A stretch of DNA of 64,000 nt from Haliclona indistincta (lineage: Eukaryota > Porifera > Demospongiae > Haplosclerida > Chalinidae). The position numbers were made by a program, and so were the translations under genes. Shown here piece after piece: positions 1-12,662 of this stretch. Positions within the stretch are counted from its first letter, which is position 1. Each line of letters begins with the position of its first letter. Under the pieces are notes generated by a model. The model saw only the letters and a program-made list of their open reading frames with translations. It had not been told where the DNA came from and did no database searches. The DNA is taken from NCBI GenBank assembly GCA_964017065.1, contig OZ024784.1, forward strand, positions 4,383,152-4,447,151, read 5' to 3'.

Positions 1-843
1 TGCAGTCGAGAGCATCAAGCAACTCCCGTCCTTCCTGTGTCAGAGGCATTAAGTGAAGATCATCCAATTTAAAACGAATATCAGCTATCTTCAGCTCGCG
101 TTCTCCCTTATATTTTTGGCAGTGGTTGAGCACTTCATTGAAGTATGCTACTGCATTCCTTCCTGAATTATCTGCTGATGACCACGCTCCACTTTTGAAC
201 TTCAACTTCAGAGGTTCATTTCCAGAACTCAATAACTCCAACTCTGCTCGGTCACCAACGAGTATCTTGAGCCTACCGAAGCAGGCAGCCATGTCCTTGT
301 CTTCACTAACGCCAAGACAATTCTTAAAACTGATAAGTGACTCTTTGATTGCATGTTGACGCACTTGTATAGGCTTGTACAGCTGACTAATAGAGGCACC
401 TATTGCATTAATTTCTGTTGATCTAGCGTTGTCAGATGGTACTGGTTTGTACTCCACTACTCTGTCAGCAAATCCCTCAAGCAGAACGTACTGTGCAGGA
501 GAAGTGGTTCTTTTTGTAGAGTGTGCATTTGACACTGACGGTGAAGCACTTATCTGCTCCTTCTTCACCGGCTGGTAGCTTGATTCGGCAGTTAAACCGA
601 CAGTTGCTGCACTAGCACTTGTATCAGCTCCTTTTTGAGGCGAATGACCGTCAGACTGTTGGCAACCATCTGTGTGCGAATCGGTCTTGTCTTCGTCGAC
701 GGTTTGGTCCTCTGGTAAAGTAGCGTAGGCCGTGGAGGATGTCTAAAAAGTTCGTAAACATAATCATTGGGATCATATTAACAATATCAGCTTACCCTGT
801 TTCTTGTGCTTCGGTCGAACAGACTGGTAATAGCACTACCCAT
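1..843 (-). CDS. Unrecognised protein with a possible N-myristoylation start; C-terminal end lies outside the window
   Basis: Two exons are visible on the minus strand: 843-796, then a 53-bp GT-AG intron (donor GTAAGC, acceptor TTTTTAG), then 742-1, open to the window edge. About 263 codons can be read. The protein starts MGSAITSLFDRSTRNR, which fits the N-myristoylation consensus (Gly2, Ser/Thr at 6). A low-complexity Ser/Thr/Gln-rich stretch follows to about residue 95. From about residue 105 a denser region starts near QYVLLEGFADRVVEY and includes LISFKNCLGVSEDKDMAACF. I recognise no domain, and membrane anchoring is inferred only from the N-terminus. The start codon is 57 bp from the inverted-repeat element, and the gene is divergent from the GFOD-like gene. 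Exon structure is fairly certain; function is unknown. Confidence 0.6.
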
Positions 844-899
844 TCTGTGCAAGATACCAAAAGAATGCTTAGCCGCACCTTAATTTTAGAGCGTGGGAG

Positions 900-2097
900 C
901 ATAGATCTTAGAGACTAACGTACCCGGGATAGGAAACTCGTAAATTTCGTTTGCGGATGATGGTTGCGCGCGAAATAAGAATCAGCAACAGGCGAACAAT
1001 GATGGCTGAATCGAGCTGAATCTACTGCTGCTACCTGCGCTACAGAGTTCTGGACTCATGTGTCACCTTGTGTTTAGAACAATGTGTTGTTTGTCGCTGT
1101 GTAATACGCGTGCACGAGCGGCTCCTATGTGTCTCGTTCAGTGTAACTGATGTTGTCTGTCGCTATAAATGTCATGTGTGTAAACTGATTCAAAGTGTTG
1201 TTGTTGTTAATTCCAACTGAACAAGAACTCAGCACGTTTACAGATAAGTTTATTACATTGTGTAACAGTCAGACAATGATCAAACAATACATTATCACTA
1301 TTCTTTTACAGACGCGCTAGAAATAATGTAAGTCGCGCTCTACTGAGCACATCCTGGTTTTCAAGCCTCAGCTGTTATGATACTATTCAATGGTATGGGT
1401 ATTCTCTCTAGTGGATCTTGGCTATCCAGTGATAGCCTCATCATGATCATGGATCTCTGAATATTACCAGCCTGCCCTTCATGCTGGATGCCAGCAGAAA
1501 CTTGTCAGGGACTAGAGAAAGAGAGAAACAGAGCTTTAATTGAATATTTGTGCTACAGACTTACAATTGAGTCAGCTACATGTACATGGAGTTGGTTTAT
1601 GAGTCATAAACACAAGTTTACAAGAGCTTGTACATTTAAGTAGCATACTTAACAAAGCCTCAGGCAACAAAACACGCTTACGGAACATTCGCTTGTTCAC
1701 AAACGAAACTAGCTAGTTTGTGGTGTATGGTATCTAGAATGCCAACTTTTAGTGATAACTAAGAAGCAAAAATGTAAATGTGCTGCAAGTAATAGGTACA
1801 TAGAGAATGGCGGCGACCGTTACACAGCATAAAACAAACTAGGAATTACGAACTGGACTCCTACACGACAAACAATAAACTTACATTTACTCAGCTAAGC
1901 AATGAGACGAGAATGAAATCTTTTGTAGCTAAGTTGACGCCTTGCTCACTGTTCTGCAGTAGCTTTTGCATTAGCAACTGGAGATAGCCGAAGCACTTTT
2001 CCAGCGCAACCATCATCTGCAAAACATTTTGTACGCGTTGCAATGGGATCACGTGAGTAGTTTCCTATCCCGGGTACGTTAGTCTCTAAGATCTATG
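900..2097. mobile_element. Non-autonomous inverted-repeat DNA element (large MITE/foldback) with 7-bp target duplication
   Basis: Perfect 39-bp terminal inverted repeats lie at 900-938 and 2059-2097. Each reads inward as CATAGATCTTAGAGACTAAC and continues through CCCGGGATAGGAAACT. The 7-bp direct repeat GTGGGAG abuts the outside of both ends (893-899 and 2098-2104), as expected of a target-site duplication. A second inverted block, GATGATGGTTGCGC, lies inside (956-969 and, reversed, 2004-2017), so the ends are longer imperfect repeats of roughly 70-95 bp. The interior has no long open frame, so a transposase would have to come from elsewhere. A 7-bp duplication does not settle the superfamily. 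The element fills nearly all the space between two divergent start codons. Confidence 0.85.
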
Positions 2098-2154
2098 GTG
2101 GGAGTAACTTAACATGTTCCCGCCCACTAGCACTTTAGAATTAAAGGAGGAAAA

Positions 2155-3357
2155 ATGGCGAAACTTCCCAGCGTGGGAATCGTAGGAACAGCGGAGCAGA
2201 TTGCGATACTTGTGCCGATCATCAAGTCTGTTGGATTCACAGTGAAAGCGATTTGGTGCAGAGACAATGAAGAGGCAAAGCGTCTGGTCGATCGCCACGA
2301 TATTCCATACAATGCGCCTTCATTTCAAGATTTGCTACTGCTGCATGAGGTGAAGTTAGTTTACGTGGCCACGGAGCCGGTAATGCAGGCAGAGGTGGCT
2401 GTAAAGGCATTAACCTCTGGGAAGCACTGTATCTGTCAGCAACCACCTTCTGTTTCTAGAAAAGAAGCAGAGAAGATGTGTCTTCTCTCTCGTTATTATT
2501 CCCAGCTACACAGTATCATCGAGACTCCTCTTCGGTTCCTTCCTTGTTTTGTTCAATTGCATGACTTAATTGCAACTGGCTACATAGGTACTGTACTCTC
2601 CATGGATGCACGCATTTTAACAGGTTCTCTCATTCAAGGCGAGCCCTTTGGTTGGAAGTGTGACCCATCAATGGGCGGTGGTGTTCTCAATCAGATTGGT
2701 TCGCACATTGTCGATGTGATCTGCCATGTTGCTGGGAGTGGCTGCAGTGTTCAACGTGTGAACTGTTTGCTAAAAACCTTCAAACCTCAGACTAAAACCA
2801 TATGTGGTTACCGTAGCATTGAAAGTGATGATTTCTGCTCTCTTCAGCTACAGTGTTCTGGTGGTCTGCTTGCAACAGTCCTTATAAATTCTTGCTGGAC
2901 AGGTCATACCCAGTTTGAGTTGCTAGTAACAGGCACTAAGAAACAACTGGTGGTAAGAGGCTTGGATCTATACTCGACTAGGTCTAGTTCGTCAGAATTG
3001 TCCATCATGCACAAACAAGGCAATACAAACACGGAAGGAGTTGAGACTCTGCGCGGTTCTGTCGAATGCTACCAGTCAACAGTGCTAGGATGTACCAGAT
3101 TACTGCAGGTTGCTGCTAACAAGCTCTCTGGTCAAGAAGACACTTCTGATCAATCACTAGCCAGCTTTCAAGAGGGACTTCACTTGCGAGCTGTATTAGA
3201 CTCGGCCAGAGAATCACATAAAACTGGAAAGTGGATTGATATACCTTCATCAAGAGTTGACATGCCATCTTCTAATCCGTTCTGGACTTCGTCGACACTG
3301 AAAGTCGATCCTGACAAATCCTCCCCAAATTCCTCTCGTATTTTACCTCATTTATAG
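2155..3357 (+). CDS. GFOD: Glucose-fructose oxidoreductase domain-containing protein (GFOD1/GFOD2 type)
   Basis: This is a single-exon gene for 400 residues; human GFOD1 and GFOD2 are about 385-390. The N-terminus has a Rossmann nucleotide-binding start (PSVGIVGTAEQ, residues about 5-15). The Gfo/Idh/MocA hallmarks follow in order: ALTSGKHCICQQPPSV (the GKH/cofactor-loop region, about 85-100), an alpha/beta domain with LRFLPCFVQL, a GGGVLNQIGSH segment matching the GGGGLHSVG region of GFOD proteins, and SDDFCSLQLQ. Family members are NAD(P)-binding-fold proteins, but GFOD enzymes have no firmly established reaction. The start is the first ATG, 50 bp after the element's right duplication. The stop is followed within 150 bp by the LRRK start on the same strand. 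Family is confident; GFOD1 versus GFOD2 cannot be decided and may predate their split. Confidence 0.92.
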   Translation: MAKLPSVGIVGTAEQIAILVPIIKSVGFTVKAIWCRDNEEAKRLVDRHDIPYNAPSFQDLLLLHEVKLVYVATEPVMQAEVAVKALTSGKHCICQQPPSVSRKEAEKMCLLSRYYSQLHSIIETPLRFLPCFVQLHDLIATGYIGTVLSMDARILTGSLIQGEPFGWKCDPSMGGGVLNQIGSHIVDVICHVAGSGCSVQRVNCLLKTFKPQTKTICGYRSIESDDFCSLQLQCSGGLLATVLINSCWTGHTQFELLVTGTKKQLVVRGLDLYSTRSSSSELSIMHKQGNTNTEGVETLRGSVECYQSTVLGCTRLLQVAANKLSGQEDTSDQSLASFQEGLHLRAVLDSARESHKTGKWIDIPSSRVDMPSSNPFWTSSTLKVDPDKSSPNSSRILPHL

Positions 3358-3503
3358 TAAAGTTGTTGCAAAAAAATAATATTAATTATAATGGGCGTGG
3401 CTAGTTTTTTTGCAGCGGTGATCGGACCATGTACCAGGAAGGAGCGAGGCGACCGAGCGAGTAGCAGTTCAACCACTTCCTACTCATTCCCTGCTGCCCT
3501 GTG

Positions 3504-6500
3504 ATGGCGTCCGCAAAGGACGTGAGGGGACGGGCAGAAACACTCGCAACTTTTCTTGGTAGAAACCAGGGGAAAGAAGAGCGTCAACAATTCTTCCTCT
3601 ACCTTGAAGAATATATTCACCAGAACTGCCTCGAGCGAGTGATAAATTACCCGCTACAACGCTACAATGGCCGTACATTGGTTCATCTTGCCGCTGTAAA
3701 TGGACTCTGGGAATATCTTGAGCAGTTGCTGAAGAATGGCGGTAGGCAATATTGAAGACCATGTGTTATACAGTTTGTACACATCTTTATTCAAACAGGT
3801 GATCCAAACAAAGCTTCTGCTCCTCCAGACTTATGTCAGGTATAAAATGCGTGAAAGAGAAGGGAGTCATGAAAGAGAGGGCATGTTGAGAGGGGAATAA
3901 ACAGTTAGTTTGTTGTTATAAGTTACTCCCAACCAAACATCTTTAGCTAGTACCCTCTTGCCGTGATACCTGCTTTATCAAGCATTTTCATGCATCAAGA
4001 CAATCATGTGGGATATGAACGAACTTAGTTTTTAATCACTTGACAATAAACTCTATGTAATGTCATCTGTATTTTTCAGACTCCACTTCACCTAGCTGCT
4101 CATAATGGCTATGCCAAGTGTCTTTCAATACTGCTTAATTACGGAGCAACCATTAGGGTAGAAAACTCTCACCGTGTTACTCCACTAGATCTTGTGAGAG
4201 GAAAGGAGAAATGTGAAGCTGAAATTTTTCAAGCCATCGGTGAGTGTCACCCTGCATCTAAATCACAATCCCATCGTTTTACTTTCTATTTTAGCAAAAG
4301 TTGAGATTCCACCAAGATCAATGGAACAACAGCAATTGGTCAGAGGTAAGTTGTGGTTGAAGGCATACTGTGCTTTACTGCAACATGTAGCTGGTAGCTA
4401 CACATTGGATTGTAGTATACGTTCTGTTTGTGTGTTTAGATCTTCATCAGATTCTTGAGGACGGAGTGGAAAATGACAGGTTCTTTACTCGTTTTCAGAA
4501 ACTTCGTGATGTGGACATGGATTTAGCTTCACGATGGACAGACTGGTTTCAACAAACGCTATTGTGTCGGTGAGTGAAATATAACATCATGTATAATAGA
4601 CGCTTGCCTGTCTCCTCCTGTAGAGCTATAGCTGTCAAAAATGAAGAAGTGGTCTCATTTTTACTGAGCCAATCACATAGTCGACCTCTTTCTAACCTTG
4701 GTAATGGTGATACTCCTCTTCTTGTTGCTTGCCGCAATAGCAGTCTAGTCATAGCTTCTCATCTTCTTGCTCATTCTGCCAGTCTTGCTCTAATCTGTGA
4801 CTCTCAGAATCGTCTCTATCCTCTCCACATTGCAGCTTCTCGAGGAGATCATCAATTGGTCAGATTGATTCTTGATGCACTTGGTGCTCTATTCGAGCGA
4901 GACAAAAATATTCCTCACGACATCAACTTTGTTGATAGGCTTGGTCGAACTCCACTGTTCAATGCTTGTTATCATGGACGTGCTGAGGTAGTGCGTCAAT
5001 TGTTAGCCTTCAATAAGAGCATACCTGGCTCTGTTGATGTAAACAGCCAAGTTGAGAGAACTGGACGAACCCCTCTGCATGCTGCTGTAGCGAAGGAATC
5101 ACTCGAGATAGTAAAGCTACTGATTCAGGATAGTCGTATTAACATCAGCATAGAGGCTTGTCCATCTAGTAAAACTAGACAAGTGCTACGAAAACTGCTG
5201 GTGAGGAAGCGATCACAAACGGTGTTGTCACCAACTCGAGACCACTCTATAGCTATAGCTGCAAGTCTACCTGTGGGCAAATTTTTCGACCACTTTTCTC
5301 CTCCTGGTAATCATGATATTTCGTCAAGCTCACAGGTTTCGGACGACATTGATTCTGACATGGGTCTTTTTAGCTCTCCAATCCACTCCCCCTCTCCTAC
5401 TAGTCCTAATCGCACCTCGCCTACTGACTCTAGTTCTCCAGATTTTTCATTAGTCTCATCCACTCAGGAATCTTCACTTTCTCGACGTGCACCGAAAGTA
5501 AACCGGAGTGCAACAGTTGATATATTTGGTCAAGATACTAATTCATTTGACATCTATGTAAACCATGAAGGCTTTTTGGACAGTTCAGACACTGAGCTAG
5601 TTGGTTGTAGGAAGTTCAGCGACACACAAATAACACCACTCGCTGAAGCTTGTGTATTCAAGAACACAGCAATAGTAGAACAGTTGCTTCACTTTGGTGC
5701 TGTTGACAGGAATGGGATGGCATGCCAGATTGCTAACTTTCTCAAGAAAGACTCCATTGTCAGAATGATACTAGCCAGAGACTGCCGTGTCTTTATAGAC
5801 CATGACTTGGACAAGTTGCCTTCTGAGGATGCCAGATGCTGGCTAAGCTGGAACGACAAGCACCTGCAGAAAATCAATGGAAAGTGGCTTGATAGCACTT
5901 CAAGCTTTTTTATGCGTCCTTCGGAAGACGATGATGATTTACCACTGCAGCATGTGAAATTTCAAGAGGTTAATTACTTCACTGTCACTCAAGTCCAGTT
6001 GAATAACAATTTTCTTGATTCGGTCCCAGTAGAGTTGTTTTGTCTTCCAAATGTGATCAAGATCGATTTGTCTAACAATCGTCTTGTTGATATCCCTGAA
6101 AATCCTGCAACCAAATGGAGATGCTATTGTTTGCAAAGTCTGAACGTTAGTAGCAACCGACTCAAAGCTGTACCAACCTCTGTGTGGTACTTACAGTCTC
6201 TTAAAAAGTTTCGAGCAGAAAATAACCAAATCAGGAGATTGTACTCAACTGATGTTGAGCATTCAATTTGTCCTGAGCTGGAAGATCTACATCTCCAGCA
6301 GAACAAGCTGGAAAGTCTGCCTGATTTTGTATTTGAATTTCCGAAATTGACCAGAGCTGTTCTTTCCCGCAACTTGCTAGTCAGCTTACCTGATCTAGTT
6401 TGGTCTAATGAAACCTTGGAAGAGCTTGACCTAAGCTCAAATCGCTTGTCGCACCTGCCTTTTTCTGAAGTGAATGAGGTCGAGGAATTAGTTCCCTCCA

Positions 6501-9500
6501 TTTCAGCTAGTTCGCCCTCTGTTTTTACCATGGCTACAGCTTCTGTTGGTAATCAAAAGACTGTTATGCATCGCATGCGATCTCTTTACACTTCACGAAG
6601 GAAGTCATTGCGCACAGCCAATTCAGTAAAAGATAGTAGTATAAAGGTCAGCCATGTTGAGGCACAGCTTGCACCAACTGATGCCATTGAACTTGAGTAC
6701 TGTGACTATTCAGCTCTCAGAAAGCTAAATCTCTCAAAGAATCAGCTTACCTTTTTTCCCACTATCTTTCCTTGCCTTACACCAAATCTTGACGAGCTTG
6801 ATATCTCTCACAATCCTGTCATAGCTATTGACATTCGGTTTCTTCCTCAGGGTCTGAAAAAGCTGTTGGCAAAGGATTGTCGGATTGAACATTTCGGCCA
6901 GACGATGACAAAAGACCAGCTGAGAAAGATTCAGACCCACTGTGTCTATGAGTCACAAGCAGCAGTTTGTAACCACCGTCACCACGATAGCTTGCAGTTC
7001 CTAGCAACACTGCACCTCAGCAACAACAACCTGACCAACCTCCTTTTGCTGAAGCATAGACCACCTGACACTCTCGACTCAAAAGGTGGAATAGGAGTGA
7101 AAGAATCAGAGTTTGTCTCATCCAATTCTACTCTTGATATGCTGTATCCTGGACTGGAAGGTCTGGATCTAACCGGAAACAAACTCGAAGGATGCTTCAA
7201 TCCCAATATAGGCAGACAAAACCAGCTGAAGTGGATCCGATTCATCAATAATCCCTTGTTGGAGCGCATCCCTACTGAGTTTGCTTACTTGAAGAAAGGT
7301 AATCTCTTGACACTGCTGGAGATCACTAGAGGACTACCACGGCTTATTCAGCCTCCCCCAGAGTACCAGACAAGAGAAACAACTGCTGGTCAACTGCTCA
7401 CTTACCTTAGATCCTTACTGAAAAAGTGAGTTTTATTGCTAGTTAGTATCATCACGACTTGTTTTGTTGTATAACTTTTAGGTCAGCACCTTTTCGCACA
7501 ATGAAGCTGTTCTTCATTGGAGAGGGAGAGCGAGGTAAAACCACTCTACTACATCGGTTGAGACGAGAACACTTTGTTGAGAAGATAGACAGAACTGAAG
7601 GGATAGATATTGAAGATTGGGAGTGTCGTGGAGCCAAAGGAGTGTTTGGCTTTCAGAGTCGCAATCGTGATCCAATCAATTTTCTCTGTTGGGACTTTGC
7701 TGGACAGGTGAGCAGCGACTCTGTTTTGTATAACACAAGTAAAATGTTTTGTACACTTGCAGGGCGTGTATCAAGTGACTCACCAGTGCTTCTACTCTTG
7801 TCGATCATTGTATCTTGCCCTTTTTCGTCTGTCTGATGGACTAGATGGAGTGATCGAACTGGACCACTGGCTAAGGAATGTGCAGGTATGTGTGTAAGTA
7901 TGTGTTACATTCCTCACCACTCATTTGTCGTTTCCTAGCTACGTGCACCTGGATGTGTTGTTATTGTTGTGGGCTCACATCTCGATAAAGTCACTGAACA
8001 GGTGTCAGTTGAACTAGAAAACGAGATTTCTCGAAGATACAGTAACAGCAGAGGCATATATCCACAGGTGGTGGCTTGTGTCAGTGTGAGCTGCAGTAAT
8101 AAATTAAGAAACAACATTGACAAACTGAGACAACTGATATATGACACTGCCACCCACCTTGCTATGAGCAACAAAGATAGCAGTAAATGTAAGTTCAGTG
8201 TATGCACAAGTGTGTTTCCTGGTAGTCCCAAATAAGATTGTGTTTATAATATTGTGCAGGGTGTGTAATGTAGGTGGTTGTGTACATTGCGTGTCTATGT
8301 AATGATAGTGTGATGTTGTTCCTTTCTCTCAGTGGAATACTCACCTAAACTGGCTGACAATGATCCTCAGCTTCTCCTGCAACAGCAAATCCCACACAGC
8401 TTCATTACTCTGCAGGATAGTATCAGGGAGGTTGTGGCTAAGCATCGTCTTGAACAGCGATCACCAATTATGGAAGACTCTCAATTTTTGTGCGTGTTAA
8501 CAACAAATAAGTGCTTGTGAAAAACTTTTATTTTTCGCAGAAATGAGTTCAAGCATCTGTTTGACGATGAGGAGGAATTGAAAGAAGCTGTTTATTATCT
8601 CAACCTGCAAGGTATCTTTGGGTATGTTCTGTTAAATTTCACAACTATTTTCACTTGTTCTAGGTACTCTACTCCATTTCAAGGACTTTTCTCTCAGGAA
8701 ATGGTACTTTCTAGACCCGCAATGGCTTGCTAAGCTGATGGCTAAAGTGATTAATCACAGAGCAATGGACGAAGAGTCAACATATAATGATGGTATGCCT
8801 GTAACAGCTATAACAATTTAATGTCATCTGTTACTCTTTCTACAGGTAAAGCACGTATTTGCAATCTATTTTTGTGTGAAAACAACATCCAAGACAGGAA
8901 ACCACAGCTTCAAGAAACGTATGTGAATTTGCTAGAGAAGTTTGAAGTGGTGCTGAAGATCAATAGTGACGAGGTCATCATTCCTTCGCTGATGGAGGAC
9001 AGAGGTCAATATCCAAAGCCTAGTGACAATCTGAGAGATGTTACAATGGCAGGTTGCTATCAACCACCTCTCAGACGCATCTGGCTATCTCATTTCATTC
9101 CCAATGGGTTCTGGCCTCGACTTATTTGTCGTGTTGTCAAGGACAATCAGATCAAAAGTGTACTGAAGATATTTTTGGATCCTAAGTCAAATTTTCTTCT
9201 CAACTGGGGGCTGTGGAAGACTGGAATGGCATTTGTTTGCAAAGGAAGAACCCTCTTATTAGTTTGCCAAGACAAAAACAGTCAGTTAGAGCAGCCTGAT
9301 CAATCCAGTAGATCCAAGGTGTGGAAGTATCGACTAACTTTGAGCATATACATACCTGACATGTTACAAGTCCTGGGAGAGGTTGCTGATTTTGGCTATA
9401 ATAATGTTCTTGATCCCGACGTAGTCACAGGACAAGCTACGCGTTTGTTGGTTGCAATTAGCAACCATGTTCTCTCTCTGGATAGCTGGTTCAACTCTAT

Positions 9501-12500
9501 GCTACTCTCTCAACAAGATAATGCTAGCCTCCTCAATATAGGCTACATACCCTGCTGGAAGTGCTATGGTAGTATCGAGTCTTCTCAGGCACCCCTAGCC
9601 TCCTATTACGGAGGTCCTGTGATACTTGGAGACAACGACAAGCCTATACACTGCTTTGGCTTTAGTGAATGCATCACTTGTGCATCAAGTGAGAAGAACC
9701 TTCAGTGTCCGTTTCACGGCAGCGTCAAACCTGTCCATATTGCTCCTGACTTGGTGAGTGTTTGTGTCTCTTCTTGTGCTATTTAGTCATGTTCTGTGTC
9801 AGGTGTTTCGTGATCTGGAGTTTCTCAGAGAGAACAATCTAGTCAAGTCCAGCACATTACACATTAAATCTGAAGTACTGGGAAAGGGAGGGTTTGGATT
9901 TGTGTGCAAAGGAGAACTTATGCAAGAGAGAGATAATGTGTGTGTGGAGGTAAGTACAGCTGCTACTAACTCACTCTCACTCACTAGCTATTCTTTGTCT
10001 TGTTTAGAAGAGGCATGTAGCTGTGAAGGTATTTCTTGAGGATATTGAACAGTTGGATAGCAGAGGAGTACAGGAGCTAGTTAAATTGTCCAACAACTCT
10101 CTGCAGTTGTGTCATTCTTACAAGGAGATACGACAAGAGGTCTCTTTCCTCTCTTCCCTTGACCATGATAATATTGCCAAGCTGTGTGGAGTGAAGATGC
10201 AACCAACTATGTGCCTTCTGCTTGAGTTGGCTCCCAAGAAAGCATTGCGATCATTGCTGAAAGAATACCAGTCACACTCACTGGCACTAGAGCCCCTCAC
10301 TATACAGCAATGTGCTCTACAAGTGAGACAGTTACTTTCTTGTTGTGTTTGTTCAACTATTGTTCTCTCTACAGATAGCTTCTGGTCTTCACTACCTGCA
10401 TTGTCAACAGGTAGTCCATTTGGACATGAAATCTTCCAATGTGCTGGTTTGGGAGTTTCCTGACCTTTTACCCAGAGCTCAGCGAGTCCAGCAAGCCAAT
10501 CATGTTCATCTGAAGATCACTGACTATGGGATAAGCCAGATCTCTCCATCTATGATAATCAGAGTGGATAACAACCCCATTGGGACACCTGGCTATATGG
10601 CACCAGAACTGTTTAGCGGCCCTGGACAAGAAATTCTGGCAACCAAGGTCAGATAACTATTCCTACTGCTTCAACACATTCATTTCTCTTTTTTTTAGGT
10701 TGATGTGTTTGCTTACGGAATGGTCTTGTATGAGTTGATATCTCAACAAGTTCCATTTTACAAGCATCAAGCTCAGAAGAGAAATACTGAAGTTAAGAGA
10801 AACCACAGACCATCAATGGGAACAAAGGTATCATCATCACACTGCTGCTTGCTGTAGAAGTTACATTTGACATTCCCAGGCAAAGCAAAGCCCAGTACTC
10901 GTAAGAGATATGATGTCACTTTGCTGGCATCAAAATCCTGATTTGCGGCCCAACATGAATCAGTGCAAAATGTGGGCAGCAAGTGATGAGTTTGTTCGAC
11001 TCAGAGCTTATTTTACTCTCAGTGATGTGTCCTCTGTGGCTTGCGCCTGTGTAAGCCATATTGACCTCAATAAACTGCCACAGCAGCACTCGATAGAGGA
11101 AGTGGATATGGCAACTCACTCAGAAATCCTCCAGCCACAGAACGTTGAAAAAGAGAAGGAGGAAGTAGTTGTAGTGAAAGAAGAATCAAAAACGAGGGAC
11201 AATGATTGGGAGGTAGTCCAGGTGGCGAAATCAGCTGCTGACAGTGCACCAAAGAGTAGTGGAGACTCAACTAGTCAGGAGCAGCTAAGGACAGCACCAG
11301 CAGCAGCAGCAGCGACACTTGGTGCTGTGGCTCCTGTTGTTGTGCCCAAGGAAACTGCAAGAAGAATTGTGGATGATAAAGGAATAGAAGAGTACGCACA
11401 AATCTGGATGTGTGGTAGAGACAAGAAGAAGGGTCTGTTTGCAGCATTTCTCTTTCCTGACAACCAAAAGAGCAATTATGTAAGTATTAAATTTTTCTGA
11501 TAACACTACTATGATTATTTTCTGTATTGGTTTAGTCATTTTTTGGATCCATGGGTCAAGATGATGTTCATTCAATGTGCCTTATTCGTGATACTGTTTG
11601 GATGGGGACAGCTTCTGGGATCTTGCGTATTCTACATGCTCCGACTGCTAAACTTATCCATTCTTGGAATCTTCCTTGTTCTGAAAACAAATCCTCGTCC
11701 GTTCTGAAAATCCTTCATGTTGAGGAGAAATCATGTGTGCTAGTCACAACTCACTCAGATGAGATATGGTCGCTGCGTGACCAACTGGTTCACAAAACAG
11801 GTCTTGCTGTCCAGCAAAAGATACAGATAGATGACTTTTCTGTATATGATTTGGTCAAAGTCAATCATCCAGATGGTGGCTTGGAGGTTTGGGGTACCAT
11901 GGACAACAACACTCTCGTTCTTCTCGAGCCAGACGGAGACAAATGGAAGTGGTCACAGCATAAGCTCAAACCTGTTGGCCACATGAAGTTTTGTTCTCAT
12001 ATTGTTTGCTGTAGTTTTGTCAGCAAACAAGGAAGAGAAGAGAGGCACCTGTGGGTGTCTTACCGTGGACGAGGCTTCCTAGTCTGTTACGATGCTCGAG
12101 AAAGAACAGATCGTAAAGCAGTAAATTTTGTTGAGTTACTCAGAACTTTTTTTGAAGGTTAGTACAACTTTGTTAAAGTGCAATGGTGTGTTATGATGCT
12201 CTGTACACTCAGGCAGTGGTGACTATAATGTAACTACATTGCTAGCTCATGAAAAGACACTCTATGTGGGTACCATGAGTGGTATTGTAGCATTACTAGA
12301 CTCTGAGACCGGACAGCTTCTCTCTTGCCTTGCCTGGCACACTGGCAAGGTGCGGTTTCTCTTGGCTCTTCCTGATACATTACGGGCATGCATATCTGCT
12401 GAAGTACCTCTAGACAGATCAACAACTGGCAGAGGAAAGACACACAACAGCAGCGATGCTGTCTCTTCCAGCAATCCTCTGATAGCCAGTATTGGTAATG

Positions 12501-12601
12501 GACGCAGGAGATACTCAGCAGTAGATCAACAAGTGTCATCTCGTACAAGAGACAGGTTCCGTGAACATGATGATGTCACTTTGCTTGTGTGGCAGAGTTA
12601 A
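3504..12601 (+). CDS. LRRK: Leucine-rich repeat kinase (LRRK; ankyrin-LRR-Roc-COR-kinase-WD40-like)
   Basis: Twenty exons join in frame to 2,586 residues: 3504-3741, 3799-3839, 4080-4239, 4295-4345, 4440-4569, 4624-7425, 7482-7707, 7763-7885, 7939-8188, 8333-8489, 8541-8611, 8664-8792, 8846-9753, 9803-9949, 10008-10322, 10375-10647, 10699-10827, 10880-11479, 11536-12157, 12213-12601. Ankyrin repeats occupy about 40-480, split by a Ser/Pro-rich loop. LRRs run from about 570 to 1110. Roc has P-loop GEGERGKTT (about 1154), DFAGQ and GSHLD. COR spans about 1395-1760. The kinase has GKGGFGFV (about 1789), AVK (Lys about 1818), HLD catalytic loop (Asp about 1933), DYG (about 1966) and MAPEL. A WD40-like end follows. 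The ankyrin-first layout and DYG fit LRRK1-type proteins. HLD in place of HRD/YRD is odd. Confidence 0.93.
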
Positions 12602-12642
12602 TATTATTTGTGCCTTGGGTCTGGTACTCCAAGCACAATGCA

Positions 12643-12648
12643 AATAAA
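12643..12648 (+). terminator. Poly(A) signal of LRRK
   Basis: AATAAA lies 42 bp after the LRRK stop codon, inside the 133-bp gap to the meckelin stop. Confidence 0.6.
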
Positions 12649-12656
12649 TGTACAGG

Positions 12657-12662
12657 TTTATT
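12657..12662 (-). terminator. Poly(A) signal of meckelin
   Basis: AATAAA on the minus strand lies 72 bp past the meckelin stop and only 9 bp from the LRRK signal on the other strand. Cleavage 10-30 nt downstream of each would make the two 3' ends overlap. Confidence 0.55.
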
